Of a stretch of 16,415 bases of DNA, positions 7,575-15,240 are shown in pieces. Under the pieces are notes generated by a model. That model saw only the letters and a program-made list of their open reading frames with translations, was not told where the DNA came from and did not search any database. A program made the position numbers and the translations under genes. This DNA is from JAQUGA01 sp964521105 (lineage in GTDB: Bacteria; Bacteroidota; Bacteroidia; Bacteroidales; WCHB1-69). Position 1 is the stretch's first letter. The number at the start of each line of letters is the position of its first letter. The stretch spans positions 1 to 16,415 of the forward strand of contig CAZFPO010000060.1 in assembly GCA_964521105.1 (NCBI GenBank), read 5' to 3'.

Positions 7575-8573
7575 TTAACTCAAATTGCAATTTTGGCAAA
7601 TTGAAATTTTGTTTTTTTGTTTTAAAACCATGCTTTGGAAGTTAATTCGTGCTTTTGAGTGTAAGATAGTGTGAAAATCAGTAGTTGAAAAATTACCAAA
7701 AATATAATACGGAACTTTGTCATTACAGCATGCAACTATTTGAGAGTCAGATGTTATAATAGTGTGTGTCCACAAACGCCTGCAATAATTTTTGATTTTT
7801 TTTGAAGAATCAATTTGACCATTTTTCATCGAATATCTGTCTTTTGATTTTGGAATCAATTGGTTGCTGTCGGTTTGGTTATATATTTGAATCGATTTTA
7901 ATTGAAAATTGAAACCAAATTTTGTAGCAATATTTTTAATTTCGGCAGTGTTTTTTTCTGAAATTGAAGTTGATAAACATTGTGCTATAAATGAGGGCGA
8001 CATTGAATGATGTTTTTGTTTGGCTTCAGCCAAAAATTTCATTCCTTGAATTAATTTTTCAAAACTTCCGCCTTTACGATATGCTTCGTAAGTGGATTGA
8101 TTCCAGCCATCTAACGAAATAATTATTGTATCTAATCCTGAATTTACTAAATCGTTGGCTAGTTGCTCTGTTATTAAATTTCCATTGGTTGAAATAACGG
8201 TCATTAACCCTTTTGTTTTGGCAAAAGATATCATTTCAATAATATTTTTGTTAATGAGAGGCTCGCCCTGAAAATAAAGATTAATAATCCATGATTTTTT
8301 GCTAATTTCTGAAATAAATTTTTTGTATATTTCTATATCAATAAAGTCTATTTCTCGTTTAATTTGGTTTAATCCATTCAAACATTCAATACATTTTAAA
8401 TTGCAAATTGAACTGCTTTCGATATTAATTACAATTGGAACCCCCCAATTAATAGGATGTTTGATAATTAAACTGATGTAATAGGATATAATTACTTTTA
8501 CAGCATTTGTAAAACGCTGCCAAGAAATAGTGTGTAAGCATAAATAAAAAAAACTTTTGTTGTTATTTTTCAT
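7575..8573 (-). CDS. Radical SAM / SPASM-domain protein of unknown substrate
   Basis: This 332-aa protein has the radical SAM cluster motif C-x3-C-x2-C at Cys57, Cys61 and Cys64 (CNLKCIEC). This motif binds the 4Fe-4S cluster that cleaves S-adenosylmethionine. GEP (103-105) and ISLDG (152-156) fit the core barrel strands. The C-terminal part (~260-332) is a SPASM-type auxiliary cluster region with Cys264, Cys282, Cys283, Cys326 and Cys329. SPASM enzymes often modify peptides or proteins (for example PqqE and anaerobic sulfatase maturases), but no precursor peptide or target is visible nearby. The leading ~45 residues (SYYISLIIKHPINWG) look like the N-terminal segment of a Bacteroidota family of uncharacterised SPASM proteins. 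The start ATG 8573 lies inside the 3' end of the upstream permease gene, an 11-bp overlap implying co-transcription and coupled translation. It is the last gene of its unit. Confidence 0.85.
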   Translation of the reverse strand: MKNNNKSFFYLCLHTISWQRFTNAVKVIISYYISLIIKHPINWGVPIVINIESSSICNLKCIECLNGLNQIKREIDFIDIEIYKKFISEISKKSWIINLYFQGEPLINKNIIEMISFAKTKGLMTVISTNGNLITEQLANDLVNSGLDTIIISLDGWNQSTYEAYRKGGSFEKLIQGMKFLAEAKQKHHSMSPSFIAQCLSTSISEKNTAEIKNIATKFGFNFQLKSIQIYNQTDSNQLIPKSKDRYSMKNGQIDSSKKIKNYCRRLWTHTIITSDSQIVACCNDKVPYYIFGNFSTTDFHTILHSKARINFQSMVLKQKNKISICQNCNLS

Positions 8574-9678
8574 CCTCTTCTTTTAATGAGGCTGTGAGCT
8601 TTTGAACAATACGATTAGAGATAAAAAATTCACGAGCTACAATTCGCACAAAAGTATAGGTTGGAATGGCTATCATCATTCCAATAATGCCAGCAATACT
8701 TCCACCAATTACAATTATTAAAAATATTTCGAGTGGATGAGCCTTAACACTTTTTGAATAAATAAACGGTTGAATTAAAAAGGCATCAATTAAATTGGTA
8801 AATAAAAAAGTACCGGCAACTTTAAACAAAATGGGCATAAACTCGGTGCTCATATCCATTGGTAAACTTGAAGTTACAGCTAACAATAAGCCAATTAACA
8901 TGCCTAAAATTGGTCCAACGTATGGAATAATATTTAGTAAACCTCCGATAAATCCAATTAAAAAAGCATTTTCAACACCAAGTAACCATAAAACGGTGGC
9001 TTCAATTCCTCCAACTAATATAATATCGATGATTAATCCTAAATAATATCTAGAAAGTAAGTTTTTGGTAGATTTTAAAATTCGTTGAGTTTCGTCGTGA
9101 AATTTTATTGGAATAATTAAAAATAATGCTCTGTAAACAATTCTGTTGTCGCGGAGTATGAAAAAAGTGATAAAAAGTACAGCAAAAACACCAATAAATA
9201 AGCTAACAACAAAATCAAAAATATTTGAGACAAATGAAGAAATTTGAATTTTAGAAAAGAAAACGGACACTTCTTTTAATAATACACTTTTTAAATCGGT
9301 TTCTTCCGAGATTAATCCGTAACTTTTCAGAAAATACTCGAGTTGTAAAATGTAATCGCCTAAGCCTTGTTCAATAGTTGATATGCTAATGCTAGAAAGG
9401 GAGTTTAATTGCTCTGAAACTAATGGTAAAATAAAGTACAATAGCGTTGAAAAACCAATAATTAGTGTTAATATGCCGGCTAATACCGAAACAATGTGTG
9501 GGATTTTATATTTGCCCACGTGTAATTTGTCGACAAATGTAACAATTGGTTGAGCAATTAATGATAAAACTACCGCAATTAGAATATATAATACAATTTT
9601 AAAAAAGTACCATACTGCGAAAGCTAAAAGTAAAAAACCTAAAACTCCACCAATTATGTTTTTATATTTGTTAATCAT
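8563..9678 (-). CDS. AI-2E family (PerM/YdiK-like) membrane permease
   Basis: This 371-aa polytopic inner-membrane protein has hydrophobic segments at ~10-28, 30-46, 62-87, 155-175, 212-233, 238-270, 285-300 and 315-345, about eight membrane spans. Family landmarks are NIIPYVGPILG at 249-259 and DAFLIQPFIYSKSVKAHPLEIF from residue 298. Length is normal. The family is named for the Escherichia coli autoinducer-2 exporter TqsA, but most members transport something else or are uncharacterised (some act as Na+/H+ antiporters), so AI-2 export should not be assumed. The start ATG shares an ATGA overlap with the stop of the MazG-like gene (9675-9678), and the end overlaps the radical SAM gene, so it is embedded in the rsgA operon. 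The C-terminus is acidic and cytosolic (KEEDEK). Confidence 0.9.
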   Translation of the reverse strand: MINKYKNIIGGVLGFLLLAFAVWYFFKIVLYILIAVVLSLIAQPIVTFVDKLHVGKYKIPHIVSVLAGILTLIIGFSTLLYFILPLVSEQLNSLSSISISTIEQGLGDYILQLEYFLKSYGLISEETDLKSVLLKEVSVFFSKIQISSFVSNIFDFVVSLFIGVFAVLFITFFILRDNRIVYRALFLIIPIKFHDETQRILKSTKNLLSRYYLGLIIDIILVGGIEATVLWLLGVENAFLIGFIGGLLNIIPYVGPILGMLIGLLLAVTSSLPMDMSTEFMPILFKVAGTFLFTNLIDAFLIQPFIYSKSVKAHPLEIFLIIVIGGSIAGIIGMMIAIPTYTFVRIVAREFFISNRIVQKLTASLKEEDEK

Positions 9679-10001
9679 ATTAATTTTGAATTTTGTTTGT
9701 GACGTTGATTATCTCTTTTTGTTTTTTTTAGTATATTTTGCTTTATAGCTTCTTCCAAGTTAACACCGGTTTGGTTAGCAATACATGTTAAAACCCATAA
9801 AACATCGGCTAATTCATCCGACAAATTTACATTATTATCGCTTTCTTTGAATGATTGTTCGCCATATTTTCGTGCTATGATACGTGCAACTTCTCCAACT
9901 TCTTCGGTTAAAATTGCCATATTGGTCAGTTCGTTGAAATACCTTACACCATTTAGTTTAATCCATTCATCAACTGTTTTTTGTAGTTCGTCAAGGGTCA
10001 T
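9675..10001 (-). CDS. MazG-like nucleotide pyrophosphohydrolase
   Basis: This compact 108-aa all-alpha protein carries the MazG/dUTPase-superfamily metal-binding pattern EExxE (Glu33, Glu34, Glu37 in LTEEVGEVAR) followed by ExxD (Glu63, Asp66 in DELADVLWVL). Members hydrolyse nucleoside triphosphates to monophosphate and pyrophosphate, using Mg2+ held by these acidic residues, and are thought to clear aberrant or excess nucleotides. The size fits single-domain versions, not the two-domain E. coli MazG. The exact substrate is unknown. The start codon overlaps the dtd stop by one base (TAATG), and the stop overlaps the permease start (ATGA), a sign of tight translational coupling. The rsgA-dtd-mazG order is, to my recollection, common in Bacteroidota. 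Confidence 0.9.
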   Translation of the reverse strand: MTLDELQKTVDEWIKLNGVRYFNELTNMAILTEEVGEVARIIARKYGEQSFKESDNNVNLSDELADVLWVLTCIANQTGVNLEEAIKQNILKKTKRDNQRHKQNSKLI

Positions 10002-10453
10002 TATTCTTTGTTTTTTGTGTCAATTATAATAGTAACGGGTCCGTCATTTATAAGTTCAACACACATCATAGCTCCAAAAATTCCAGTTTCTACTTTAAGC
10101 ATAGAAACCGATTTCATTGTATCAATAAATTTGACATACAAATTGTTGGCAAAATCGGGTTTTGCCGCTTTTATGTATGAGGGACGATTTCCTTTTTTAG
10201 TTGATGCATGGAGTGTAAACTGACTAACAATTAAAATTTCACCCTTAACATCTTTAACCGATAGGTTCATAATCTCATTTTCATCATCAAAAATTCGTAA
10301 TTGAGAAATTTTTGCACAAAGCCAATCGATGTCTTCGGTTGTATCAGCATCTTCAATTCCTAATAAAAGTACTAATCCGTTATTGATTTCTCCACAAACG
10401 ATGTTTTTAACTTTTACATTAGCACTTTTGACTCGTTGAATAACAGCTCTCAT
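10001..10453 (-). CDS. dtd: D-aminoacyl-tRNA deacylase
   Basis: This 150-aa cytosolic enzyme frees tRNAs mischarged with D-amino acids or glycine by hydrolysing the ester bond. The N-terminus MRAVIQRVKSANVKV is characteristic. Both active-site signatures are present: SQFTLHA (77-83) and the cross-subunit motif NDGPVT (136-141), which in known structures carries the Gly-cisPro that rejects L-aminoacyl substrates. TGIFGAMM (123-130) is also conserved, and the length is standard. The ATG start at 10453 is 3 bp after the rsgA stop, and the stop overlaps the MazG-like start by one base, so it is the second gene of the rsgA operon. Confidence 0.96.
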   Translation of the reverse strand: MRAVIQRVKSANVKVKNIVCGEINNGLVLLLGIEDADTTEDIDWLCAKISQLRIFDDENEIMNLSVKDVKGEILIVSQFTLHASTKKGNRPSYIKAAKPDFANNLYVKFIDTMKSVSMLKVETGIFGAMMCVELINDGPVTIIIDTKNKE

Positions 10454-10456
10454 AAA

Positions 10457-11401
10457 TTATTCTAATTTCCAAGATTCAATTTCTAAATCTTCATCATTTA
10501 CAATATTGACATAATTTTTATAACGCACAGCGTTTATTTCACCCGATTTAACCGCTTCTTTAACCGCACAACCAGGTTCGTGAATATGGGTGCAATTATG
10601 GTATTTGCATTGATTCATAAATGGACGCATTTCTAAGAAAAAATGACTTATTTCATATTTTTCATAATCGATTAATCCAAATTCTTTAATGCCTGGCGAA
10701 TCAATAATATAACCACCTTTTCCAAGTTCGTGCATTTGAGCAAAAGTAGTAGTGTGCGTTCCTTTATTGTGTGCATCTGAAATTTCGCCAATCCGAATGT
10801 TTAAATCGGGATCAATAGTGTTTAATAATGCCGATTTACCTGCACCTGAATGCCCCGAAAATAGGGATGTTTTTCCTTGCATTTTACGTTTTAATTCGTC
10901 GATGCCTTGATGCGAAATAATGGAAGTAACAATGCTCGAATATCCGATTTTTTCATACAAATTTTGAACTTTTTCTAGCGTAACTAATTCCTCTTTCGAT
11001 AATAAATCGACTTTGTTAAAAACTAATTCAACAGGAATTCGATATGCTTCAGCAGCGGTTAAAAATCGATCTACAAAACCCAAAGAGGTGCGAGGTTGTT
11101 TTTGTGTAATCACCAAAAATGCCATGTCGATATTTGCCGCAATAATATGCGAAACTTTGGATAATCGAATAGATTTTCTGATGATGTAATTTTTTCTGCT
11201 TTCAATTTCGGTAATAAATCCAATTTGTTCATTATCTTTATATTCGAAAACAACACGGTCGCCAACTACAATTGGATTTGTCGTTTTTATACCTTTTATT
11301 CGGAATTTGCCACGTAATTTACATTGAACCATTTTGCCATCGTTGGTTTTTACATTGTACCAACTGCCTGTAGATAACATTACTAAACCCGAATGATTCA
11401 T
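10457..11401 (-). CDS. rsgA: Ribosome small-subunit-dependent GTPase A
   Basis: This 314-aa circularly permuted GTPase checks and releases late 30S ribosomal particles. The order is an N-terminal OB fold (~8-70; STGSWYNVKTNDG), then the permuted G domain, then a zinc knuckle. G4 NKVD (129-132) and G5 TS (159-160) come before G1 GHSGAGKS (183-190), the switch KGTHTTT (213-219) and G3 DSPG (234-237), the permuted order diagnostic of RsgA. Zinc ligands Cys265, Cys270, His272 and Cys278 follow the pattern C-x4-C-x-H-x5-C. ATG 11401 is preferred over ATG 11380 because GLVMLSTGSWY aligns with the usual RsgA N-terminus and the promoter lies just upstream. It is the first gene of a five-gene unit with dtd, the MazG-like gene, the permease and the radical SAM gene. 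Confidence 0.96.
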   Translation of the reverse strand: MNHSGLVMLSTGSWYNVKTNDGKMVQCKLRGKFRIKGIKTTNPIVVGDRVVFEYKDNEQIGFITEIESRKNYIIRKSIRLSKVSHIIAANIDMAFLVITQKQPRTSLGFVDRFLTAAEAYRIPVELVFNKVDLLSKEELVTLEKVQNLYEKIGYSSIVTSIISHQGIDELKRKMQGKTSLFSGHSGAGKSALLNTIDPDLNIRIGEISDAHNKGTHTTTFAQMHELGKGGYIIDSPGIKEFGLIDYEKYEISHFFLEMRPFMNQCKYHNCTHIHEPGCAVKEAVKSGEINAVRYKNYVNIVNDEDLEIESWKLE

Positions 11402-11419
11402 TTTATTAAATTAATTAGG

Positions 11420-11454
11420 CAAAAATACATTTTTTTAAGTGAGAATGCTGCAAA
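11420..11454 (-). promoter_or_regulatory. Promoter of the rsgA operon
   Basis: On the - strand there is TTTG (11454-11451), a 23-bp spacer and TATTTTTG (11427-11420). The -7 match to TAnnTTTG is good; the spacer is at the long end of what is reported for the phylum. The start would be near 11413, about 12 nt before ATG 11401. A weak hairpin with 6-bp arms (11460-11465 and 11475-11480) overlaps the rlmH stop and might attenuate read-through. Confidence 0.5.
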
Positions 11455-11478
11455 TTTTGAAAATCTAAAACTTTGATT

Positions 11479-11949
11479 TTAGTGATGATATGGTTCTCCT
11501 TTTAAAATTGTCATAGCTCGATATAATTGCTCTAAAAATATTAATTGAACCATTTGATGCGTGAATGTCATTAACGAAAGCGAAAATAATAGATTAGCAC
11601 GATTATAAACATCTTGACTAAATCCATAAGGTCCACCACTGATAAAAATCATTCGTTTTATTCCAGTATTCATCTGTTTTTGAATAAAATCGGCAAATTG
11701 AATCGAGGAATATGTTTTGCCTTTTTCGTCTAAAAGTATAACCAAATCAGACGAGTTAAGTAACGACAGTATCTTTTCACCCTCTTTTGTTTTTTGTTGC
11801 TCAAAAGTGAGCGATTTTGTGTTCTTAAGAGGTGGTATAATGATGTTTTGAAATTTAATGTAATGTGGAATCTTTTGAGAATACTTTAGATTGCCTTCGT
11901 TTAAGTATGCATCATCGGGCTTTGCAAAAGCTATAAATACAATTTCCAT
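11479..11949 (-). CDS. rlmH: 23S rRNA pseudouridine-1915 N3-methyltransferase
   Basis: This 156-aa SPOUT-class methyltransferase uses S-adenosylmethionine to methylate pseudouridine 1915 in helix 69 of 23S rRNA on assembled ribosomes. The trefoil-knot SAM site is recognisable from LDEKG (73-77), ISGGPYGF (103-110) and LSLMTFTHQMVQLIFLEQLYRA (from 124). The C-terminus ends GEPYHH, the family's conserved tail that reaches the substrate. Length is normal (~155-160). The start overlaps the dgt stop by one base, making rlmH the last gene of the outer-membrane barrel / permease / dgt / rlmH unit. Confidence 0.96.
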   Translation of the reverse strand: MEIVFIAFAKPDDAYLNEGNLKYSQKIPHYIKFQNIIIPPLKNTKSLTFEQQKTKEGEKILSLLNSSDLVILLDEKGKTYSSIQFADFIQKQMNTGIKRMIFISGGPYGFSQDVYNRANLLFSLSLMTFTHQMVQLIFLEQLYRAMTILKGEPYHH

Positions 11950-13330
11950 TAAAATCGAATTAGTTCGTTGTACATTTCAAGGGCAAATTTATCAGTCATT
12001 GCCGACAAAAAATCAATAATTGCTTTATTGTAATCCCTCTGTTTTTCAATGTCGTATATCATCACATTATGATAATTGTTTTTCGATCTAATATTTGGAG
12101 CGTAATTAGAATATTTTATTAGCCAATTTTCAAAATGTTTTATTAGTGTGGGGTAAAATTTTAATTGTTTATCTAAAAATGAATGAGTTTCATTATCATC
12201 AGTGCCTTTTACTAAGGCATTAAATAACGATTCAATAATTAGCTTGCTAAACTTTTCATAGTTGTTTAAGCGAGGGTGTAAATAAATGTGTTTGTAATTA
12301 AATTGTTTGATTTTATTTAACGCTAATCGATAGGGCTCGGAAAAATAAAGCCCGTCAGTTGGATTACTATTGTTGCATAAATCAATTGCAAAACGATGTA
12401 TTAAAACGGTGTTGTTAATTATTTTAAAGGGTTCTGGATTAATTATCATTAATATTTCTGACAATTCTTCTAATTGCGATTTGGTTAGAATATTAAGTCC
12501 TAAGGCGTCTTCAATATCTCGTCCCAAATATGAAATTTTATCGGCAATTTTAACAACTGCTGCTTCCCATGTGAATGGTGGATGTTCGTTAGGTCGTGCG
12601 ATGCTTTGTAAATCTATAGCTTCATTACGTGGAAAAATCGATTTTTCGTCCACTTCGCCACAATGTGAAATAAGTCCGTCTCGAACCGAATATGTAAGTG
12701 ATAAATTAGAATAAATACCTTCGGAGTTTTGAAGCAATTCGATAGAATCGGCAAAATGCAAACTATTTTTTTCGTGCCAAAAATTACCTCCAAACGAATT
12801 TTTTGCTAAATTGGACAAAATATGCTCGCCATCGTGCCCAAAAGGGGCATGACCAATATCGTGTCCAATAGCTATTGCAAGAGCTAATTCAGTATTCAAA
12901 CCTAAATAATTGCAAATGGTATAGCTAACCGATGCTACATGGCTAACATGTTCAATTCTAGTACAGATATGATCGTTTGAAGTAGCATNNNNNNNNNNNN
13001 NNNNNNNNNNNNNNNNNNNNNNNNNNNNNNNNNNNNNNNNNNNNNNNNNNNNNNNNNNNNNNNNNNNNNNNNNNNNNNNNNNNNNNNNGCTACATGGCTA
13101 ACATGTTCAATTCTAGTACAGATATGATCGTTTGAAGTAGCATGAAAAACTTGGGTTTTATGTTTTAATCGCCGATACGCTTTGGAATGTAATAATCTAT
13201 TGTAATCTCGCCAAAACTCGCTTCTAATATCATCTTTTCTGCTTATGATTTTGCCATTTCTGGAAATTGATTCCTCCCATTTTGAATTTCCTTCAATGGT
13301 AGCTTGTTTAGTGAATTTTTTTTCAATCAT
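11949..13330 (-). CDS. dgt: dGTP triphosphohydrolase, split by a false gap
   Basis: With 100 N and one 55-bp duplicate removed, the frame runs without a stop for 408 aa. The product is an HD-superfamily enzyme that hydrolyses dGTP (or other dNTPs) to the deoxynucleoside and tripolyphosphate, affecting the dNTP pool. Motifs are RDYNRLLHSKAYRRLKHKTQV (from ~41), RIEHVSHV (73-80), IGHDIGHAPFGHDGE (103-117) and KIADKISYLGRDIEDAL (from 209). The expected metal ligands are His76, His105-Asp106 and Asp212. The merged joint reads HVSHVASVSYTICNYLGLN, with no gap against family expectation. Related dGTPase-like proteins vary from ~400 to 500 residues. ATG 13330 lies 5 bp after the permease stop; the stop overlaps the rlmH start. 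Left unmerged, only two fragments would be predicted, and one would lose the first ligand motif. Confidence 0.93.
12934..12988 (+). repeat. 55-bp assembly duplication, copy 1 (left of gap 2)
   Basis: Identical over all 55 bases to 13089-13143 across the N-run. Both copies encode the same dgt segment around the RIEHVSHV motif. Confidence 0.97.
12989..13088. other. Scaffold gap of exactly 100 N (false gap)
   Basis: Same structure as the gap at 5003-5102: a 100-N placeholder between contig ends that already overlap by 55 bp. Deleting 155 bp joins the two dgt fragments in frame. Confidence 0.97.
13089..13143 (+). repeat. 55-bp assembly duplication, copy 2 (right of gap 2)
   Basis: Identical to 12934-12988; it is the same genomic segment represented on the adjoining contig. 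Confidence 0.97.
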
Positions 13331-13335
13331 TGTGA

Positions 13336-14559
13336 TTATTTAAAAATAATTGATTTAATAGTTGACGTTTTTTTTGTAACAAAATAAATGGGCGAAAATA
13401 TCGCAATAATAATCACTCCAATAGAGCAAATATCAATGATGGCAAAATTTAAAATACTTAAATTAACAGGAATATGGTCTATGTAATAATTTTCGGCATC
13501 CAATTTTATAACTTCAAACTGTTTTTGAATGAAAATTAAGATGAATGATATTAAATTGCCTAAAAATATTCCCCAAAATAATATTCGGGAAGTTAAATTT
13601 ATAAATATGGAACTCAAAGCCGAATTGCTACACCCCATTGCTTTCATAATTCCAATAAAAGATGTTTGCTCAAGAATGAAAATTAATATGGTAGAAATTA
13701 ACGTTAAAATGCTGATTATTGAAATAATACTTATTAAAACAATAATATTTACGTCAAAAAGCTCAATCCAGTCAAATAAATCGGGATATAATTGTTTTAT
13801 ACTTTGTGATCGAAGATTGTATGGAATGTTTGTGCTAATTTCTTTATTTGTTTCATCAAGTTTTGAGAAATCATTGAGAATTATTTCAATACCCGACGAC
13901 TGGTTAGCAAGCCATGAATTTAATTTTTGAATGTGTTTAATGTCGACAAATAAATATTTTTTGTCGAAATCGCCCAGCCCAGTATCATAAATTCCACATA
14001 CTTTAAAAACTCTAACTCGTGGTGGTTCTTGAATAAAATAAACTTGAACTTTTTCGTTCAATTTAATGTTTAGTTTATTGGCAATAGTTTTTGAAATTAA
14101 AATGTCGATAGAAGAAGAGGAATCAGTAATATTTGGAGCTTTTCCTTCCACCAAGTTGTCGTTCATGAATGACCAATCATAGTTAATATCAACCCCTTTT
14201 AAAACAATACCTTCTATTTGGTCATTCATTTTTAAGATTCCAGCTTTTAAGCCAAAAGATTGGACATGCTTTACATTTGAACTTTGACTTATGGTTGAAT
14301 ATAAATCAGCGTTTGCATCAACCGGTAATGATTCGTATGAGTTATTAGAGTCGTAATTAGATATTTGAATATGAGAGCCAAATCCACTTATTTTATTACT
14401 AATAGCTGTTTGATATCCCTGAACAATAGAAAGTGATAATATCATTACAATAATACCTATTGTAATGCTAACAATTGCTAATATGTATATTGGTTTTGAA
14501 AACTTTTTATGATTTTCTTTTATTAAACGATTTGTAATAAACTGACTAAAAAAAAACAT
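13336..14559 (-). CDS. ABC transporter permease, LolC/LolE-FtsX type
   Basis: This 407-aa inner-membrane permease has the layout of the LolC/E and MacB group. There is one N-terminal membrane span (~24-47), a large periplasmic domain (~48-263; MacB-PCD type, including the QGYQTAISNKISGFGSHIQI start) and three C-terminal spans at ~265-290, 322-343 and 370-395. The loop after the second span holds EQTSFIGIMKAMGCSNSAL, the conserved cytoplasmic coupling region of FtsX-type permeases. Such permeases pull lipoproteins (Lol) or other substrates from the inner membrane using a separate ATPase, which is not encoded in this window. ATG 14559 is preferred: the TTG at 14586 would overlap the upstream gene, while the ATG leaves a 10-bp gap. 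The lipoprotein-releasing role is inferred from family resemblance. Confidence 0.88.
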   Translation of the reverse strand: MFFFSQFITNRLIKENHKKFSKPIYILAIVSITIGIIVMILSLSIVQGYQTAISNKISGFGSHIQISNYDSNNSYESLPVDANADLYSTISQSSNVKHVQSFGLKAGILKMNDQIEGIVLKGVDINYDWSFMNDNLVEGKAPNITDSSSSIDILISKTIANKLNIKLNEKVQVYFIQEPPRVRVFKVCGIYDTGLGDFDKKYLFVDIKHIQKLNSWLANQSSGIEIILNDFSKLDETNKEISTNIPYNLRSQSIKQLYPDLFDWIELFDVNIIVLISIISIISILTLISTILIFILEQTSFIGIMKAMGCSNSALSSIFINLTSRILFWGIFLGNLISFILIFIQKQFEVIKLDAENYYIDHIPVNLSILNFAIIDICSIGVIIIAIFSPIYFVTKKTSTIKSIIFK

Positions 14560-14569
14560 TTTTTGGATT

Positions 14570-15133
14570 TTATAACTGAATATCAAAGCCTATTCGGATT
14601 TGAGGGTTTGAAAAAGGAGAATAAGGTCCTTGATTAAAATTCCACAGAACACTAATATGCATCGAAGAAAAGTCGCCAATTAGTTGTCGGTATCCTCCAC
14701 CTAGAAACAAATTATTTTCCCATAAACGTTCGTTCAGCATATTATTTGTGCCAGGAATAATGCTTATTTTTTCGTAATTAATTATTTCATATTCTGCATG
14801 CAGAAAAAATTTTTCAAAAAAGTAGTATCTAGCAAATAATCGTCCTCCATATATATCAGTTGAGATGGCAGGAACGTATCTTGCATCTTTAAAATATTGG
14901 TATGTAGCGCCTATTCCTACTGCTATATTTTCGGTAATACGATATCCTAAAATTGGAGAAACATCAATAGCCGTAACACTTCCAAACTGTAATCCAAAAT
15001 TACCTCCTGTAAAGTATGGTCTCTCAACTCTTTTATTTTCTATTGGTTTCTGCTCGTTTTTTTGACAATAAACTTCCGTTTTGAATAAAGTAAGTGCAAA
15101 AAATAGAGAAAAAATAGAAATATAATTCTTCAT
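14570..15133 (-). CDS. Small outer-membrane beta-barrel protein, function unknown
   Basis: This 187-aa protein has a signal peptide (MKNYISIFSLFFALTLF..., cleavage around YCQ at residues ~22-24). The rest alternates polar and aromatic residues in short strands with glycine turns (GGNFGLQFG, GYRITENIAVGIGATYQYF, GGRLFARYYFFEKFFLHAEYEI, LFLGGGYRQLI), ending in IRIGFDIQL. This is the look of an outer-membrane beta-barrel of the OmpW/porin-like sort, probably eight strands. I cannot assign a named family. It is the first gene of a unit continuing into the LolE-like permease (10-bp gap), dgt and rlmH. Pairing with a permease of lipoprotein-release type could reflect envelope function, but the link may be only positional. 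Confidence 0.75.
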   Translation of the reverse strand: MKNYISIFSLFFALTLFKTEVYCQKNEQKPIENKRVERPYFTGGNFGLQFGSVTAIDVSPILGYRITENIAVGIGATYQYFKDARYVPAISTDIYGGRLFARYYFFEKFFLHAEYEIINYEKISIIPGTNNMLNERLWENNLFLGGGYRQLIGDFSSMHISVLWNFNQGPYSPFSNPQIRIGFDIQL

Positions 15134-15152
15134 AAAAAATTAAAATTGACTA

Positions 15153-15160
15153 CAAAATTA
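15153..15160 (-). promoter_or_regulatory. -7 element for the barrel / permease / dgt / rlmH unit
   Basis: On the - strand 15160-15153 reads TAATTTTG, matching TAnnTTTG, about 20 bp before ATG 15133. The only TTTG upstream (15178-15175) is 14 bp away, too close for a standard -33 box, so support is partial. Confidence 0.4.
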
Positions 15161-15240
15161 CTTTTTTTTATTGACAAACTATTGGGATGTTACATCAAAT
15201 TTTAAAGATACAAACTTATTAAAAAAACAAACCCAATTAT

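Noticed and set aside
8795..9046. An 83-aa open frame on the + strand
   Set aside because: It is antisense to the conserved NIIPYVGPILG region of the AI-2E permease, so it is a shadow.
8563..9678. Quorum-sensing AI-2 exporter
   Set aside because: The family name is historical; most members are not AI-2 exporters, and no luxS or lsr genes are in the window.
9675..10453. Toxin-antitoxin or defence module based on the MazG-like and hydrolase genes
   Set aside because: The MazG-like gene lies in a housekeeping order with dtd and rsgA; no mazEF, abortive-infection or restriction genes are present.
12370..12714. A 114-aa open frame on the + strand
   Set aside because: It is fully antisense to dgt, whose motifs are clear, and is a shadow of that frame.
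13529..13930. A 133-aa open frame on the + strand
   Set aside because: It is antisense to the membrane-rich part of the LolE-like permease; its hydrophobic and basic composition is what the complement of such sequence gives.
14560..14586. TTG start at 14586 for the permease
   Set aside because: It would overlap the upstream gene by 17 bp, whereas ATG 14559 gives a normal 10-bp gap and normal N-terminus.
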